From NCBI GenBank assembly GCA_033060915.1, contig CM065388.1, positions 31,150,001-31,214,000 of the forward strand: a stretch of DNA of 64,000 nt, given 5' to 3'. Made by a program: the position numbers and the translations under genes. Numbering within the stretch: position 1 is the first letter of the stretch; every line of letters starts with the position of its first letter. Positions 8,308 through 20,758 of this stretch are shown here, in pieces. The DNA comes from Euryodendron excelsum. Its lineage: Eukaryota > Streptophyta > Magnoliopsida > Ericales > Pentaphylacaceae. Under the pieces are notes generated by a model, which did not search any database, was not told the DNA's origin, and saw nothing but the letters and a program-made list of their open reading frames with translations.

Positions 8308-11300
8308 CAGAGCCTCTTTCAGCATGAAAAAGATCCGCAAACTCAGTCTGAAAACCCTAATATTCGATATACAGAGCTTGAACACTCCCTAAACCCTAGC
8401 TTCTCTAGGTTTTCCAAACCCTAGCCACCATACATAGACCCTAGCCTCCTATACACTCATACACACCCCTATACACTTATACACTAGCCTCCAACTCTCT
8501 ATTCAAGACTTAGATTGCTGCAACTCGAAGCTCTCGAAGATCAAGGCAAAGCTCTCGAAGACTGAAGCAAAGACCGGAGACAAAGCAAGAAAGCAAAGCG
8601 CACAAAGAAAAGTGAAATAAATAAGACAAGGAAGGCTTTCTCTTTAAATTTCAACACTTTCCCGTCTCTCTTCTCTCTCCTAACCCACTTGGGTTTTCTT
8701 TATTTTAATCCCCCATCTTTTTCCCCCCCTTTCTTTGCATGTTTAAAACAAGGGGATTCCTGGTCCATGTGTAGGATTGGACTATGGGAGGGTCACTATG
8801 TCAGGGGCATTCTTTTAGTCTAACCGGAGACCACGTGAGTACGGCCCCCTTGATTATGTGGTGAAGCCTTAACCTTGTATGTTCACGACCCTAATTTGTA
8901 TTGTGCATATCATTATCTTGCATTTTTCCAAAAACCGTTTTCAAACTCGTTTCCAAAGCTTGCATTAAACTTGTTTTCAAAATTGCATCAAAATCTCTTT
9001 TTTAAAAACTTGTTTTCAAAGTCACAACCCTAGGGTGATTCTAGCCTTTCCATGGCTAGGATTGCTTTAGGAAAGTGTTACATTTAAAGTGACTTTCATG
9101 GTCCATATTTTCAAATCTTGTTATTTTCAAAACCACTATCCTAAAGTGGTTCTAGCCCTCTTTTGGTTAGAATCGCTTTAGGAAAGTGAGATATTTTATA
9201 TATACATTCCAAAATCTCTTCTTGAAAATCTCCTCCTGAAAATCTTTTTTCCAACATGTTTTCCGAAAACTCTTCTTTCCAAAATTGTTTTCTAAAAACT
9301 TCCTCCAAAAATCTATTTTCAAAAACTTCGCTTTTCAAACTCATTTCCAAAATGCCTTCCTCAAAATCCACTTTCCTAAAACTTCTTTCCAAAAAGCTTC
9401 TTCCAAAATTTTGTTTTTAAAACTCTCTCAAAGTTTTACTTTCCAAAAACTTCTTTCCTCAAATTCTTTTCACAATACGCTTTCTAAAAACCCTTTTTAG
9501 AATCTTCCTCCAAAATCTTCATTTCCAAAAATGCACTTTCCAAAAACTCTTTCCTTAGAGTCCAAGTTAAGCCCTAGAGCCCACAATTAGGAAATCCTAA
9601 TTTTCTTTCCAAAAACGTGATTTTCAACTTTGCCCCAAACTAGGTTTTCAAAACCTCCCTTTCTATGTCAAAATCATAAGTTTCCGAAAACCTCTTTTCT
9701 ACGTCAAAACTATACACTTCCAAATCTAGGGTTTCTAAAACTTCCCTTTCCAAATTCTTGTCAAATCCAATCTTCCCTTTAGGAAACCAAATCTAATCTC
9801 CCATCTAGGAAACTAGATCCTACCTTCTGTTTTTGGAAACAAAATCAAAATATCTCTTTTTAGAAACAAAATCCAATCCCTTGCTTTAGGGAATAGGAAA
9901 TCTCAATCCTTCTAAATCCAAATCTTTCCTAATTCAACTCCTTCCAAATCTTCTACTTTCCTAAATCTTAAGTTTCCAAAACTTAAACATAAAAATCTTT
10001 CCTAAATTTTAAAACTCAAAATCTAAATCTTTCCTAATTCAACTCTCCTAATTTCCTACCTTCCTAAACCATAAGTTTCCTAAAACTTTCAAATCTTTCC
10101 TTAAACATTAAGCTTCCAAATTTTTCCTAATTCTACCCCTTTTCAAATCTTAACTTTCCGAATCTAAGTTTTCAAATCTTTCTTCAACTCAAACCTTTCC
10201 TAATCTCAAGATTTTCTAAAACTCAAACTTTAAAACTTTCTAAATCCTAAACTTTCTAAATTTGAAACTTTCAAACTCCAAAATTTTATAAGTTCTAAAC
10301 TTTCCTAAACTTCAAATCTTTCAAAGTCTAAACCTTTCCTCATTCCAACCTTTCTGAATTCCACATCCTTTCCAAACTTTAACTCCCAAATCTAGATTTT
10401 TGAATTTTTCGAAAACTCAAACTTTGAATATTCCAAAAATTCTAAAGCCTCCTAAATTCAAATCTTTCTAAAATTCTAATCCTTCCAAATTCAAAACTTT
10501 CTCAAGTTAAGACTTTCTAAATCTAAAACTTTCTAAATTCTAAACTTTCCTAAAACTTCAAATCTTTGTAAATCTAAAACTTTCTAAATTCAAAACATTC
10601 TTATTTTCAAAACTTATTTATTTTCAAAACCTTTCCCATTTCAAAACTTTCTTAAAGTAAAACTTTCTTAATTCAAAGCTTTTCTAAGTTGAAACTTTCT
10701 TAATTCAAAACTTTCTTAAGTTGAAACTTTCCTAAACCAAAACTTTCCTAAAATGAAGCTTTCCTAAAATGACACTTTCCTAATTTGAACCGAATTCGAA
10801 CATTTTCTAAATCTAATCTTTCCAAATCTTCCAAGTCCAATATTCAAGTCAATTCTTTTCTAAAATCTTTCCAAGTCAAATCCAATCTTTCCTTTTTAAG
10901 TTCTTGAATCTAGGTTTCCTAAAACTAAGTTTTCCAAAGTCAAATCTTTTCAAATCTTCCAATCAAAGTTCAATCTTTCAATCTTCCAATCCAATTTCCA
11001 ATTCAATCTCTTTCTTCCAATCATATCTTCTATTTTCAATCGGACTCTTGTCCAAACTACGACTAACTTGATTCCTCCAAAAGGATACGTAGGTAGCCCT
11101 CATGGGTGCAGTCACAACATTTTTCAAGTTTCTATTTTCATATTTTTCAAATCTCAAATTCTACAACATTTTTCAAATTTCCAATTCCACAACCACTTTC
11201 GAATCTCCAATTCTACAATCTTCTTCAATCTCCAATTCTATGTTCTATTTCTAATTTTCAATTCCAAAAATCTATGCCTATTTTCAATTTCTAAAACTTT

Positions 11301-11944
11301 TCAATTTCAAATCTATCCTTTCAAATTTCTCTTCTAAAATCAAATCAAATTCTTCTTTTCAAATTTCTTTCCAAATCTATTTTTCAAACCTTTCTCTTGT
11401 ATCTACATATTATGCATCATATCTTTTTAAACATTCTTTTTCAAAGTGGATAGGATTGGTCAATAGTTAGTTGAAGACTCTCATAGGTGAATCTAGGGTA
11501 GATTGACATGTAGGTACCGAAATGGCGGGATAAGGTGATGGCTTAGTGCATTTTTCCTACACGTAACAAATCTCCGAACCTAGAATCACTGTTTTTATAG
11601 ACTAAAAACTGAGTTATTTTCTAAAAAGGGCTAAATATTTTCCAACGGTTGCCAAACAACTTGTTTTCTTAAAAACCCTCTCTTGAGGAGATATTTTCAA
11701 AATCGTTTTTCAAAAACCCTAAGTGTAGTTTTCAGATTATGCTTAGTTTTTAGGTGGCCTAACTCACCTTAATCAAGTTAGGTGGCGACTCCGAATCTTT
11801 TTCCAAAAGCCCTTTTTTCAAATCAATTTTCGATTCAAACCAAGTCGCACTCATTCTTCTAGGAGGGTGAGTTCTAACGAGAGAGTACAATATTTTTTCC
11901 GCTTGTGTGTGTATTCCTCGAGCGCAAAAAATTTGGGCGCGACA

Positions 11945-13513
11945 GCTGGTGACTCCACTGGGGACACTTAGAAGGTTAGACCATAGTCATGTCTCTTTAC
12001 CCTTCACCCATGTAGAGTCTTCAATTAACTTGTTCAATCCTATTTACTTTAATTTTTCAAAACTGAATTTTCAAAGGTGTTTTCAAAAAACATGCATTTA
12101 TTCATATTATCTTGTATTAAGTTTGTTATCCACATACTAACTCTTGCATATTTGTTTTGTAGGTACACATTTTTTTTAAATTTTATTAATTGCGATGCAT
12201 GAATGGGATGAACAGGATGAATGGGAGTTATTGGGCTCTTTCCTCCGCTTTTAAAAATCACACACACACTGCATGTGCACCTACATTCTGCATACTTGCA
12301 TTATTACCCTGATGTGACCTTTTTAGTTAGAAAGGGGGAACAGTATATTAATTGTGGGCAAGATGTTGTGTCAGTTTCTTCACCTACCGCCACTTGAGGG
12401 TTCCCCCGCTCGGATCACCGACCGATCATAGTACCCACCTCGAGGAGTGGGCCTAGGTTTGAAGATCCGGGGACCTAGCCTTTTAGGACGCATTAGTCAA
12501 CCCTCAATCTCATACTCATATAGACACCATGCATAGCCGAACCTCTGCCGAATTTAAGACACGCGCACCTTTTTCCAAAACCATGGAGGAAAGGGCGACT
12601 GCTCTTATTTTCATCTATACCTATCTATCACTGTTGTTATAATGACTATATTCGTACTATTATAATGACTGTCTAACTACTCGTACATGTATATATACTT
12701 TAACTATACTCTCTCTCCTTATACTATATGCATCCATTTTCATGCATTCCATATTCCTTATCAAGACTAGAGTTCCAAGTAACTCAAGTCATTGGATCCT
12801 CATGCATATGATCAACCAATCGAGAGTGACACATAATTGACTCTCCCTTGCATTAAACCTACCTAAACCCTAAGGGTTCCCATGTAACCCTAAGGACCCA
12901 TAGCATGCACATCAATTCATTCCGTAAGAGGGGCCACAATCCCTCTATGCTCACGGAGATAGGATTGCCATAAAGACAAGGGGCAATCGATCAACAAGGT
13001 CTCTCAGCGACCTCATCGACATTGAATCCAAGGAAGGCAAATCCGAAGACTCAAGAGTAGTTTAGGACTTCTTATGTAAAATTAGATAGGTGGAACCCCC
13101 AAAGGACAATGTTCCCCCCCCCCCTATTAAAATGTATTTCATTTCTTTTGTATCTTAAACCTAAAGTTAAATGTATTTCTTTATTTTTCGCGAATGAATG
13201 GATGGATAAATGCATGACTGGCCGAAGGTTCCCACTTGACAGTGAAGTATCTACATACAGGGGCAAATCCCCTATCTCCAAAAGTGTGCCGAACACATCA
13301 TGATTAGTTTCCCTCTCGAGTTGGGGCATTCTTAGGGCATGCATTGCATAGAATTCTTGAAAAACCAAAAACTAACTTGCGATTTATGTCGTTGTTTTTC
13401 TACTTCCTTCTGTTTCTTTCATAGAAATTACCCTACATTGAGTCAACATTGCTCCCAAGAGAAGTCAACATCCACCTAGGGATCCCATTGTCACTCGGCC
13501 AAGAGCATCACTT
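11945..13513 (+). mobile_element. E3b leader
   Basis: Untranslated leader between the primer site and gag. It is collinear with the first leader unit of E2 (1292-2650) and with E0 (50225-51555). It includes the phrase GTTATTGGGCTCTTTCCTCC, the segment AGGGCGACTGCTCTTA and a long ATGCAT-rich part. No coding region is recognised; the small ORFs lie in repeats and are not conserved in frame. Confidence 0.65.
11947..11965 (+). other. Primer binding site of E3b
   Basis: TGGTGACTCCACTGGGGAC, two bases after the LTR end. It has one change (T for C) from the E2 copy and one from the usual Ogre-type site, as expected for CpG decay or a family variant. Confidence 0.8.
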
Positions 13514-13961
13514 ATGGCTGCCAATCCTGAGGAGTCACCCCAAGTCTTTCGAGAAGAGGTCAATGAAATGAGGGGTAAGATTGATGAGATGTTTAAACTT
13601 GTCCAAACCTTGGCTATAAAGAATACTGCTGCAATCCCATTGTCATCCATAACTTCATCTAAGGATCCTGAACCCGCCAACCCGAGGATCGTGCTTCAAT
13701 CTGACAATGCTGGGAGGAACAAGGAAGATGCCAAAGGGATCAACACTAAAGAATAAGAAACTATGTTGCTTTCACATGCGGTACAGGGGACTTCCCTAGA
13801 TCCTCTCAGTTTGAAAATCCAAGGCCTAGAGGATTCTCTGCGAAATCACCATGGCCATGACAGTTATGGGTCTACTTTCTATGATGAGCTCTGCTTCTTT
13901 CCAAATCACCCGAGACCTGCAAAGTTCAAAATGCCCGACTTCCAGAGGTATGACGACACTG
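13514..13961 (+). pseudogene. gag: gag, N-terminal part (E3b)
   Basis: Structural Gag of a Tat/Ogre-type element. The start ATG at 13514 aligns with the ATG at 51556 in E0. The N-terminus has REEVNEMRGKIDEMFKLVQ, a likely short coiled coil, then a polar linker with one in-frame TAA (13754-13756), then SLDPLSLKIQGLEDSL and the conserved PRPAKFKMPDFQRYD lead-in to the capsid-like domain. The frame is cut at 13961 by solo LTR E4; the domain continues at 18871. The stop and the insertion make it a pseudogene. E0 lacks a stop at the 13754 position but has others. Confidence 0.75.
13957..13961 (+). repeat. Left target-site duplication of solo LTR E4
   Basis: CACTG before TGTTGCACCCAG; the partner CATTG is at 18866-18870 (one mismatch). 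Taking out 13962-18870 restores the gag reading frame across the site, an independent check on the boundaries. Confidence 0.85.
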
Positions 13962-16900
13962 TGTTGCACCCAGATTTTTCGCACTCGAGGAATACTCACA
14001 CAAGTGAAAAAAATGTTGTACTCTCTCATTAGAACTCACCCTCCTAGAAGAATGAGTGCAACTAGGTTTGAATTGAAACTAAGTTTGAATAAAGGGCTTT
14101 TAGAATAGATCCGGAGTCACCACCTAACTTGATTAAGGTGAGTTAGGTCGCCTAAAAACTAAGCATAATCCGAAAACTACACTTAGGGTTTTTAGAAAAG
14201 GATTTTGAAAATATCTCCTCAAGAGAGGGTTTTTAGGAAAACAAATTGTTTGGCAACCTTTGAAAAATATTTAGCCCATTTTGAAAAATAACTCCTTTTT
14301 GGTCTTTGAAATCAGTGATATAGGTTCAGAGGTTGGTTACGTGTAGGGAAGCCGCACTAAGCCATCACCCTACCCCACCCTTTCGGTACCTACATGTCAA
14401 TCTACCCTAGATTCACCAATGAGAATCTTTCACTAACTAATGGTCAATCCTATCCACTTTAGAAAAATAAAGTTTAGAAAGACATGATGCATGATATGCA
14501 AGTGCAAGGAAAGGGAATTGGAAAATAGATTTTGGAAAGAGATTTGAAAAGAATTTGATTTGATTTGAAAGAGATTTAAAATTGGATAGATTTGAAAAGT
14601 TTTGGAAATTGAAAGTAGAGATTTGAAAATAGAAATTTGAAATTGGAAATTTGAAAATAGATTGGAGATTTGGAAAGATTTTGGAATTTGAAATTTGGAC
14701 AATATGGAGGAATTTGAAATTTGAAATTTGAAAGAAGTTGTGACCGCAACCATGAGGGTTGCCTACGTATCCTTTTGGACGAATCAGGTCAGTCGTAGTT
14801 TGGACCGGAGTCCGATTGAAAATAGGAGAGTTGATTGGAAGAAAGAGATTGAATTGGAAATTGGATTGAAAGATTGAGAGATTGAACTTTGATTTGAAAA
14901 ATTGAAAAGACTTGACTTTGGAAAACTTGATTTTAGGAAACCTAGACTTAGAAACTTAGAAAAGGAGGATTGGACTTGACTTGGAAAGATTTTCGAAAAG
15001 AATTGACTCAAATGTTGGACTTGGAAGATTTGGAAAGATTGGATTTAGGAAATGTTCGAATTAGGAAAGGTTCAAATTAGAAAAGTGTCATTTTAGGAAA
15101 GTTTTGTTTAGGAAAGTTTTGAATTAGGAAAAGTTCGAATTAAGAAAGTTTTATTTTGAGAAAGGTTTTGAAATAGAAAAGTGCTGAATTTAGAAATGTT
15201 TTGAATTAGGAAAGTTTAGTTTAAGAAAGGTCTAGACTTTGGAAAGTTTCAAGTTAAGAAAGTTTTGAATTTGGAAAGCTTAGAATTTTAGAAAGATTTT
15301 AAATTAGGAAAGATTTAGAAAAGGTTTGAATTAAGAAAGTTTTGAGTTCAGAAAGTTTTGAATTAAGAAAGTTTTGAGTTTGGAAAGATTCAGAATTTAG
15401 AAAGTTTAAGATTTAGAAAGTTTTAGATTTGGAAAGATTTGAAGTTTAGAGAGATTTGAAAACTTAGATTTGGAAAGTTAAAATTTGGAAAGGGATAGAA
15501 TTAGGAAAGGGTTGAATTAGGAAAGATTTGGAAGCTTAATGTTTAAGAAAAGATTTGAAAGTTTTAGGAAACTTATGGTTTAGGAAGATAGGAAATTAGG
15601 AGAGAGTTGAATTGTGAGTTTTAAAGTTTAGGAAAGATTGTTATGTTCAAGTTTTGGAAACTTAAGATTTAGGAAAGTAGAAGATTAGAAAGGATTTGAA
15701 CTAGAAAAGATTTGGATTAGGAAGGGATTGGATTTTGTTTCTAAAAGGGAAGGTTTGATTTTGTTTCCAAAAATGAAGGATAGGATCTAGTTTCCTAAAT
15801 GGGAAGATTAGATTTGGCTTCCTAAAGGAAAGATTTGATTTGACAAGGATTTAGAAAGGGGATGTTCTAGAAACCCTAAGATTTGGAAAATTATAGTTTC
15901 GACGTATATAGTTTGGATGTGAAAACAAGAGGTTTTGGAAACCTAGGTTTGGGGCAAAGTTTGAAAATAATGTTTTTGGAAAGAAAATTAGGGTTTCCTA
16001 ATTATGAGTTCTAGGGTTTGATTTGGGCTCTAAAGAGAGAGGATTTTTAGAAAGTGCATTATTGAAAACGAAGGTTTTCCAGAAGGGAATCCTAGGGAGG
16101 AGTTTTTGGAAAGTGAATTTGAAGATAGAGTTTTTGAAAAAAAGATTTTAAAGAGAAGGAGTTTTTTGGAAAGTGTGTTTTTGGAAACGAAGATTTTAGA
16201 AGGAAAATCCTAGAGGGGAGTTTCTAGAAGGGAGATTTTTGCAAAGGAAATTTTTGGAAAGCAAATTGGAAAGAGTTTTTCTAGGAAAGAGACCTAGGGA
16301 ACATTTTTGGAAAGTGGACTTTGAAGAGAGCGTTTTGGAAAGGAGTTGAAAAAGGGAAGTTTTGGAAGGAGTTTTTGAAAACAACTTTGGAAAGGATAGT
16401 TTTAGGGGGAAAAAAAAGAGATATTTAGGAAAAGATTTTTGAAAAGACAGTTTTTAGAAAGTGTAAAAACGTCTCACCTTCCTAAAGCAATTCTAGCCAT
16501 AGGAAGGTTAGAACCACTTTAAGAAAGTGGTTTTTGAAAATAACAAGGAGTTGAAAATATGGACCATGTGGGCCACTTTGAATATAACACTTTCCTAAAA
16601 CAATCCTAGCCATGGAAAAGCTAGAATCACCCTAGGATTGTGGTTTTGAAAACAAGTTTGAAAACGATTTTTGAAAACGATTTTTCGAAGATGCAAGATC
16701 ATGATACGCATAATGCAAATTTGGGGTCGTGAACATACAAGGCGAAGGCTTCACCACATAATCAAGGGGGGCCGGACTCACGTGGTCTCTGGTTAGACTA
16801 GAAGAAAACCCCCGACACGGTGACTCTCCAATAGCCTAATCCTACACATGGACCGGGAATCCCCTTGTTTCAAGCATGCAAAGAAAGCGGGAAAAAGATA

Positions 16901-17299
16901 TGGGAGATTAAAATAGAGAAAACCCAAGTGGGTTGGAGAGAGAAGAGAGGGGGGGAAGTGTGAAAATTTAAATGGAGAACCTACCTTGTATCTTATTTAT
17001 TTTACGCACCTTGCTTTCTTCAGTCTTTGTCTTGATCTTCGTCTTCAATCTTCAAGAGCCGCCTTCAAGCTTCAAACTTCAGATTGCAACTCTTCAAGTC
17101 TTCGAAGGAGGGTTGAAGGTTAGTGTATGAGTGTATGGGGGTGTGTATGAGTATATAGGAAGCTAGGGTTTGTGAATGGTGGCTAGGGTTTGGAAAACCT
17201 AAGGAGGCTAGGGTTTAGGGAGTGTTCGAGCTTTGTATATCGAATTATATGATTTTTAGACTGAGTTGACGGACCATTTTCACGTTGGAAGAGGCTCTG

Positions 17300-17307
17300 T
17301 ATTTATA
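17300..17307 (-). promoter_or_regulatory. LTR TATA box (E4)
   Basis: TATTTATA on the plus strand, TATAAATA on the minus strand, in the context GGCTCTGTATTTATAGAAG. It would drive transcription leftwards through the LTR and into the N-terminal gag half as antisense RNA. Confidence 0.65.
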
Positions 17308-18229
17308 GAAGTTGGACAACACTGGCGCCTGTTGCAGTGGCGCTAGGCCAGAATTTACACTAGCGCCACTAGGAGTGGTGCAAGGCCAATTTTTGGCTTG
17401 GCGCCACTACTAGTGGCGCCAGCCATTTAGGAAATACTTAAGGTCGGCAAGCAACGTATCTTTGACTAAATTTGGGCGCCTATACTAGTAACTACCATGT
17501 AATTTTTAGCCTGGCTTCACTAGGAGTGACTCCGGAAAGTCCAGGAATGATTTGAAGGAGCCGGGAATGACCCGGAAGGCCGAAAAAGAGCAGGAACACT
17601 TAAAATAGTGTCCTGGAGGTATTTGACTTGAGAAAGGAGGATAAGAGGGGTCGGAAAGGTTGACCGAGCCTTTAGGGGCAAAACGGTCAATCGGACCGGG
17701 AAACTGCCTGGGACAGACTCGGACTGTCCCGGAAGAAGACTTGGGATCTGGAAACATTATTTAGAATGTTCCCAAAGGTTGCCGGATTGATACCCAGACC
17801 CGGTGTGGTCGGAAAAGCTGACCGGCCCCACCAGGGGTAAAACGGTCATTTCGTATCGAATTTGCCGGAACTGACTCGGAATGATCCGGAAAGCTAAAGG
17901 GAGGTTGAGAACACTATAAAAGTAGTCTCAGGAGATTACCGGTTTGATACCCAGAGCCAGTGTGGTTCCCGGGGGCATTCGGATGCCTAGGGGCAAAATG
18001 GTCATCTTGACCGGAAAGTCTTGAAAAAAGTCCAAAGGGCAGTTTGGTCATTTTTCACCGAAGTGGGCTAACAGACACTGATGTTGGCCTGGGTTTTAAG
18101 TGTTTCCGCCACTCTGAAGGCGGTCGTCGTGACACAGGGGATTGTTGGCAATTCCCTATATCGACCTATTTGTGAGAATTTCCGCTACTCTAACGGTTGT
18201 GATATTTAAGAGTATTTTCGCTACTCAGA

Positions 18230-18690
18230 CCGTCTCGAGGAATAAACTGCCTCGAGAGAGGGATTGGAAAGGGGACTTATTGTCTTCGAAAAGATGCGCC
18301 TGATTTGGAATCGTCTCAAGGAATAAACTGTCCTGATAGAGGGATTGGAAATGGGTCTTACCGTCTTCGAAAAGACGTGCCTGGGTTGGAACCATCTCGA
18401 GGAATAAACTGTCTCGAGAGTGGGGTTGGAAAGGGGAATTATCGTCTTCGAAAAGACGTGCCTGGATTGGAACTGTCTCGAGGAATAAACTGTCTCGAGA
18501 GTGGGGTTGGAAAGGGGACTTATCGTCTTCAAAAAGACGTGTCTGGATTGGAACTGTCTTGAGGAATAAACTATCTCAAGAGAGGGATTGGAAAAGGGAC
18601 TTACCATCTTCAAAAAGACGTGCCTGAGTTGGAGCCATCTAGAGGAATAAACTATCTCGAGAGTGGGGTTGGAAAGGAAAGGACAATGCC
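18230..18690 (-). repeat. 81-bp hairpin tandem array in U3 of E4
   Basis: About 5.5 units; the GGAATAAAC mark recurs at 18239, 18320, 18401, 18482, 18563 and 18644, exactly 81 bp apart. Each unit has two inverted repeats: TCTCGAG (11-nt loop) CTCGAGA, and CGTCTT CGAA AAGACG. Since 81 is a multiple of three, ORFs run through it on both strands (18221-18613 minus, 18305-18562 plus); I regard these as by-products. A shorter version is in S1 at 56340-56670. Confidence 0.85.
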
Positions 18691-18865
18691 CCTAAGGGCA
18701 TTTTGGTCATTTTGCCTCTATTTGGGCCTGGTGGGCCCGCGAAGCGATGGACATATGGGATTTGGACTTAGAAAATCGATTTCGATTGGAATACGCCCAC
18801 AATAACTTGAAAACAAGTCTGGACGGAGTGTAGACTGCCGAGTGGTTAAAAATAGGGTGCTTACA

Positions 18866-18870
18866 CATTG
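18866..18870 (+). repeat. Right target-site duplication of E4
   Basis: CATTG following the LTR end TTACA; pairs with CACTG at 13957-13961. Confidence 0.8.
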
Positions 18871-19791
18871 GTGACCCTATCGCTCATCTTCGCCTGTATG
18901 CCAAGCTATTGAGTGGTTGTAGTAAGGATCCGAAGCTCCTCATGCAACTATTCCAACATAGTCTCACTGGGTCTGCTTGGCAGTGGTTTGCCCGTTTAGA
19001 CCTAAGGAGGATCACCACCTGGATTGAGCTGGTTAATGTATTTAAAGCCCAATAACGCCACAACATAGACCTCACTTCTGACCGTTAGTCCTTGATGGCA
19101 ATGAGTAAAGGAGAGAAAGAAAGCTTCAAAAGCTATGCTCTTAGATGGAAAGAAGCAGTAGCATAAGTCAATACCCCTTTAGAAGATAAGGAATATATTC
19201 AACTGTTTGTACATACCTTCTCGGGTATATATTACGAAAAGCTCTGCACGACTGTTGGGAGAAACTTTTCTGAGCTTATCATGCTACGGGAGATAATAGA
19301 AAATGGCCTAAAACTTGGAAGGATCGTTGACCCCTGTGATAAAATTGAAAAAGTTTCTACAAGCATAGTAAGGAAGGTACCCACAGCATCGGAAATAGGC
19401 CGAAAGGAGGGAGAAGTGTCTGCTGTCTTGCATGCTCAACCACCACAATGTCACCCCCAATGCCAATCTCAGATTCCCATGGCTACTCAAGCACCTATTC
19501 TCGGGCCCATCATAGCCTAACAACATCTCAACCCCAACAAGAAGGCCCGCCGACCTCGTGCCTTTTCCCCCCTAGCTTGCACCCAAACAAAAAGCCTATC
19601 ATGACCTCTTACAAGCCAACCTTCTGACCCCCATACCTGCCCCACCATTGCCAAATCGTTTACCCCCTACTTTCAACCCGACTCTTGTTTGTGAGTACCA
19701 TTCTAGAAGACAGGGGCATGATACTGAGCATTGTCTATTCCTAACGCACAAGATACAAGATTTGATTGACACTGGGGTCATCAGCACCTAG
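18871..19791 (+). pseudogene. gag: gag, capsid-like and knuckle part (E3b)
   Basis: Continues the frame broken at 13961. The retrotransposon-gag domain is recognisable: DPIAHLRLYAKLLSG, then LTGSAWQWFARLDLRRITTW, then SFKSYALRWKEAVA and a segment ending ENGLKLGRIVDP. In-frame stops replace Tyr, Trp and other codons (near 19054, 19089 and 19166), and there is a frameshift near 19570. The end has CEYHSRRQGHDTEHC (19690-19734), the CX2H...HX4C knuckle typical of plant gypsy Gags, and a TAG at 19789. It would package RNA in the particle if intact; here it is dead. Several stops look like C-to-T decay. Confidence 0.8.
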
Positions 19792-20536
19792 AAGATGAAC
19801 CGCGGAATGAAGCATAGGACAAATTAGTGTGATTCCAAAACCTCTTTGGAGGGTGTTCCAAAGTGCAATGAAAAGGGAAGCTTTCACAAAACTCGTCTAT
19901 TTTCTTTCTGTCTCTCTAGTTTTCGCATATCTTCTTCGAATAAACATTGCATGCCATATAATCATATTTTTAAAGGAAAATAGGTAGTTTTCAGTTTATC
20001 CCCTTTGTCTCATACTCTTGTGGACAATTATTACTTTTAAGGATCCTTTCCCATTTTGTAATAACTAGGTTTGAAGGATGTGATAGCATGGGCAACCCAT
20101 TCAAAGAGGGGTTAAAACCTTTGAGAGACATAGAGAGAGTGAGAGAAAGGAAGAAAACAATCTCAACAGAGAGGTGTGGAGTTCATTGAACAGGCAACAC
20201 TTGCGTGATATCCTGGCTAAGCGATGGGCAGCCAAGTACTCAAAATGATGAGGAGCCATTGTTCTATTTATCTTAAATAAACACTATACTTTGTTTAGCC
20301 CACTAGAGCCATATATAACTTTTTTTTAGATATCCCGAAACCAAGAACCATCCCCCACATCAGGGTCGGCACAGAGTAGTTGATTTAAAGGAATATATAG
20401 GGGTTACTGACATAAACACATCATCTCTGGGTGCATTGTCTAAATTTTGTACAAAGGCTTTATGGACTAAGCAATTTAATTTGAAATAATTAGAGGCTCT
20501 CAATTCTGCTACCATAAACAAAAATATCCCCTTTGC

Positions 20537-20758
20537 TTAGCCTACTAGTGCCTCGCCGAAAGCGGAAGATTTTCTTGTCAACCCTGATGAAAACCATCCC
20601 CCCACACTAGGGCAGATAGGCAGCAGAATATCTGGCAGAGAATGTTGTCGACCATGAAGCTGAAGGAACGTGAAGGCTCTATGGATCAAGCAATCTAGTT
20701 CAGAATGAAGAGAGACCCTCATTTCATTTCCCATACAGTTAAAAGCAACCATTGTCAA
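20537..20758 (-). CDS. Candidate antisense ORF, unit 2 copy (73 aa)
   Basis: Same frame and length as 4774-4995, with scattered substitutions (for example MRVSLHSELDCLIHRAF). No stop has arisen over 73 codons in either E3 copy. No family recognised. See the finding on antisense frames for how it could be tested. Confidence 0.22.
   Translation of the reverse strand: MTMVAFNCMGNEMRVSLHSELDCLIHRAFTFLQLHGRQHSLPDILLPICPSVGGWFSSGLTRKSSAFGEALVG

Larger units (their letters stand above)
7316..11944 (+). mobile_element. E3 middle LTR
   Basis: 4629 bp, TGTAAGCAACCC to GGGCGCGACA. U3 (to about 8330) has roughly 157-bp tandem units, palindromes upstream of the promoter and a TATA box at 8300. The part after it is a very long R/U5 with the conserved block near 8740-8880 (TAGGATTGGACTA ... 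TTGATTATGTGGTGAAGCC), then the G-poor tract (about 9200-11000), the block at 11440-11580 and the GTTAGGT hairpin. It serves as 3' LTR for internal a and 5' LTR for internal b. It lacks about 27 bp near 7895 that the right LTR has. Confidence 0.9.
13962..18865 (-). mobile_element. E4: solo LTR inserted in gag
   Basis: 4904 bp in reverse orientation, starting TGTTGCACCCAG (decayed end GCGCGACA) and ending GGGTGCTTACA. No internal sequence is left, so two LTRs of a full element have probably recombined. It holds the reverse of every LTR landmark: hairpin at about 14120-14150, conserved block 14330-14450, G-rich (sense G-poor) tract 14490-16460, TATA box 17300-17307 and dyads near 17345-17420. 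U3 belongs to the same subfamily as S1 (56151-61658), with an 81-bp hairpin array. Confidence 0.9.

Noticed and set aside
14433..15011. Minus-strand ORFs of 106 and 75 aa rich in Ser, Phe, Ile and Asn
   Set aside because: They are readings of the G-poor tract of the solo LTR; biased composition explains their openness.
18221..18613. 130-aa minus-strand ORF
   Set aside because: Produced by the 81-bp array (27-codon period); the plus strand is open over the same stretch.
13962..18865. E4 as an inversion of part of E3
   Set aside because: The 5-bp duplication and TG/CA-type ends fit insertion of an LTR, and its U3 belongs to another subfamily.
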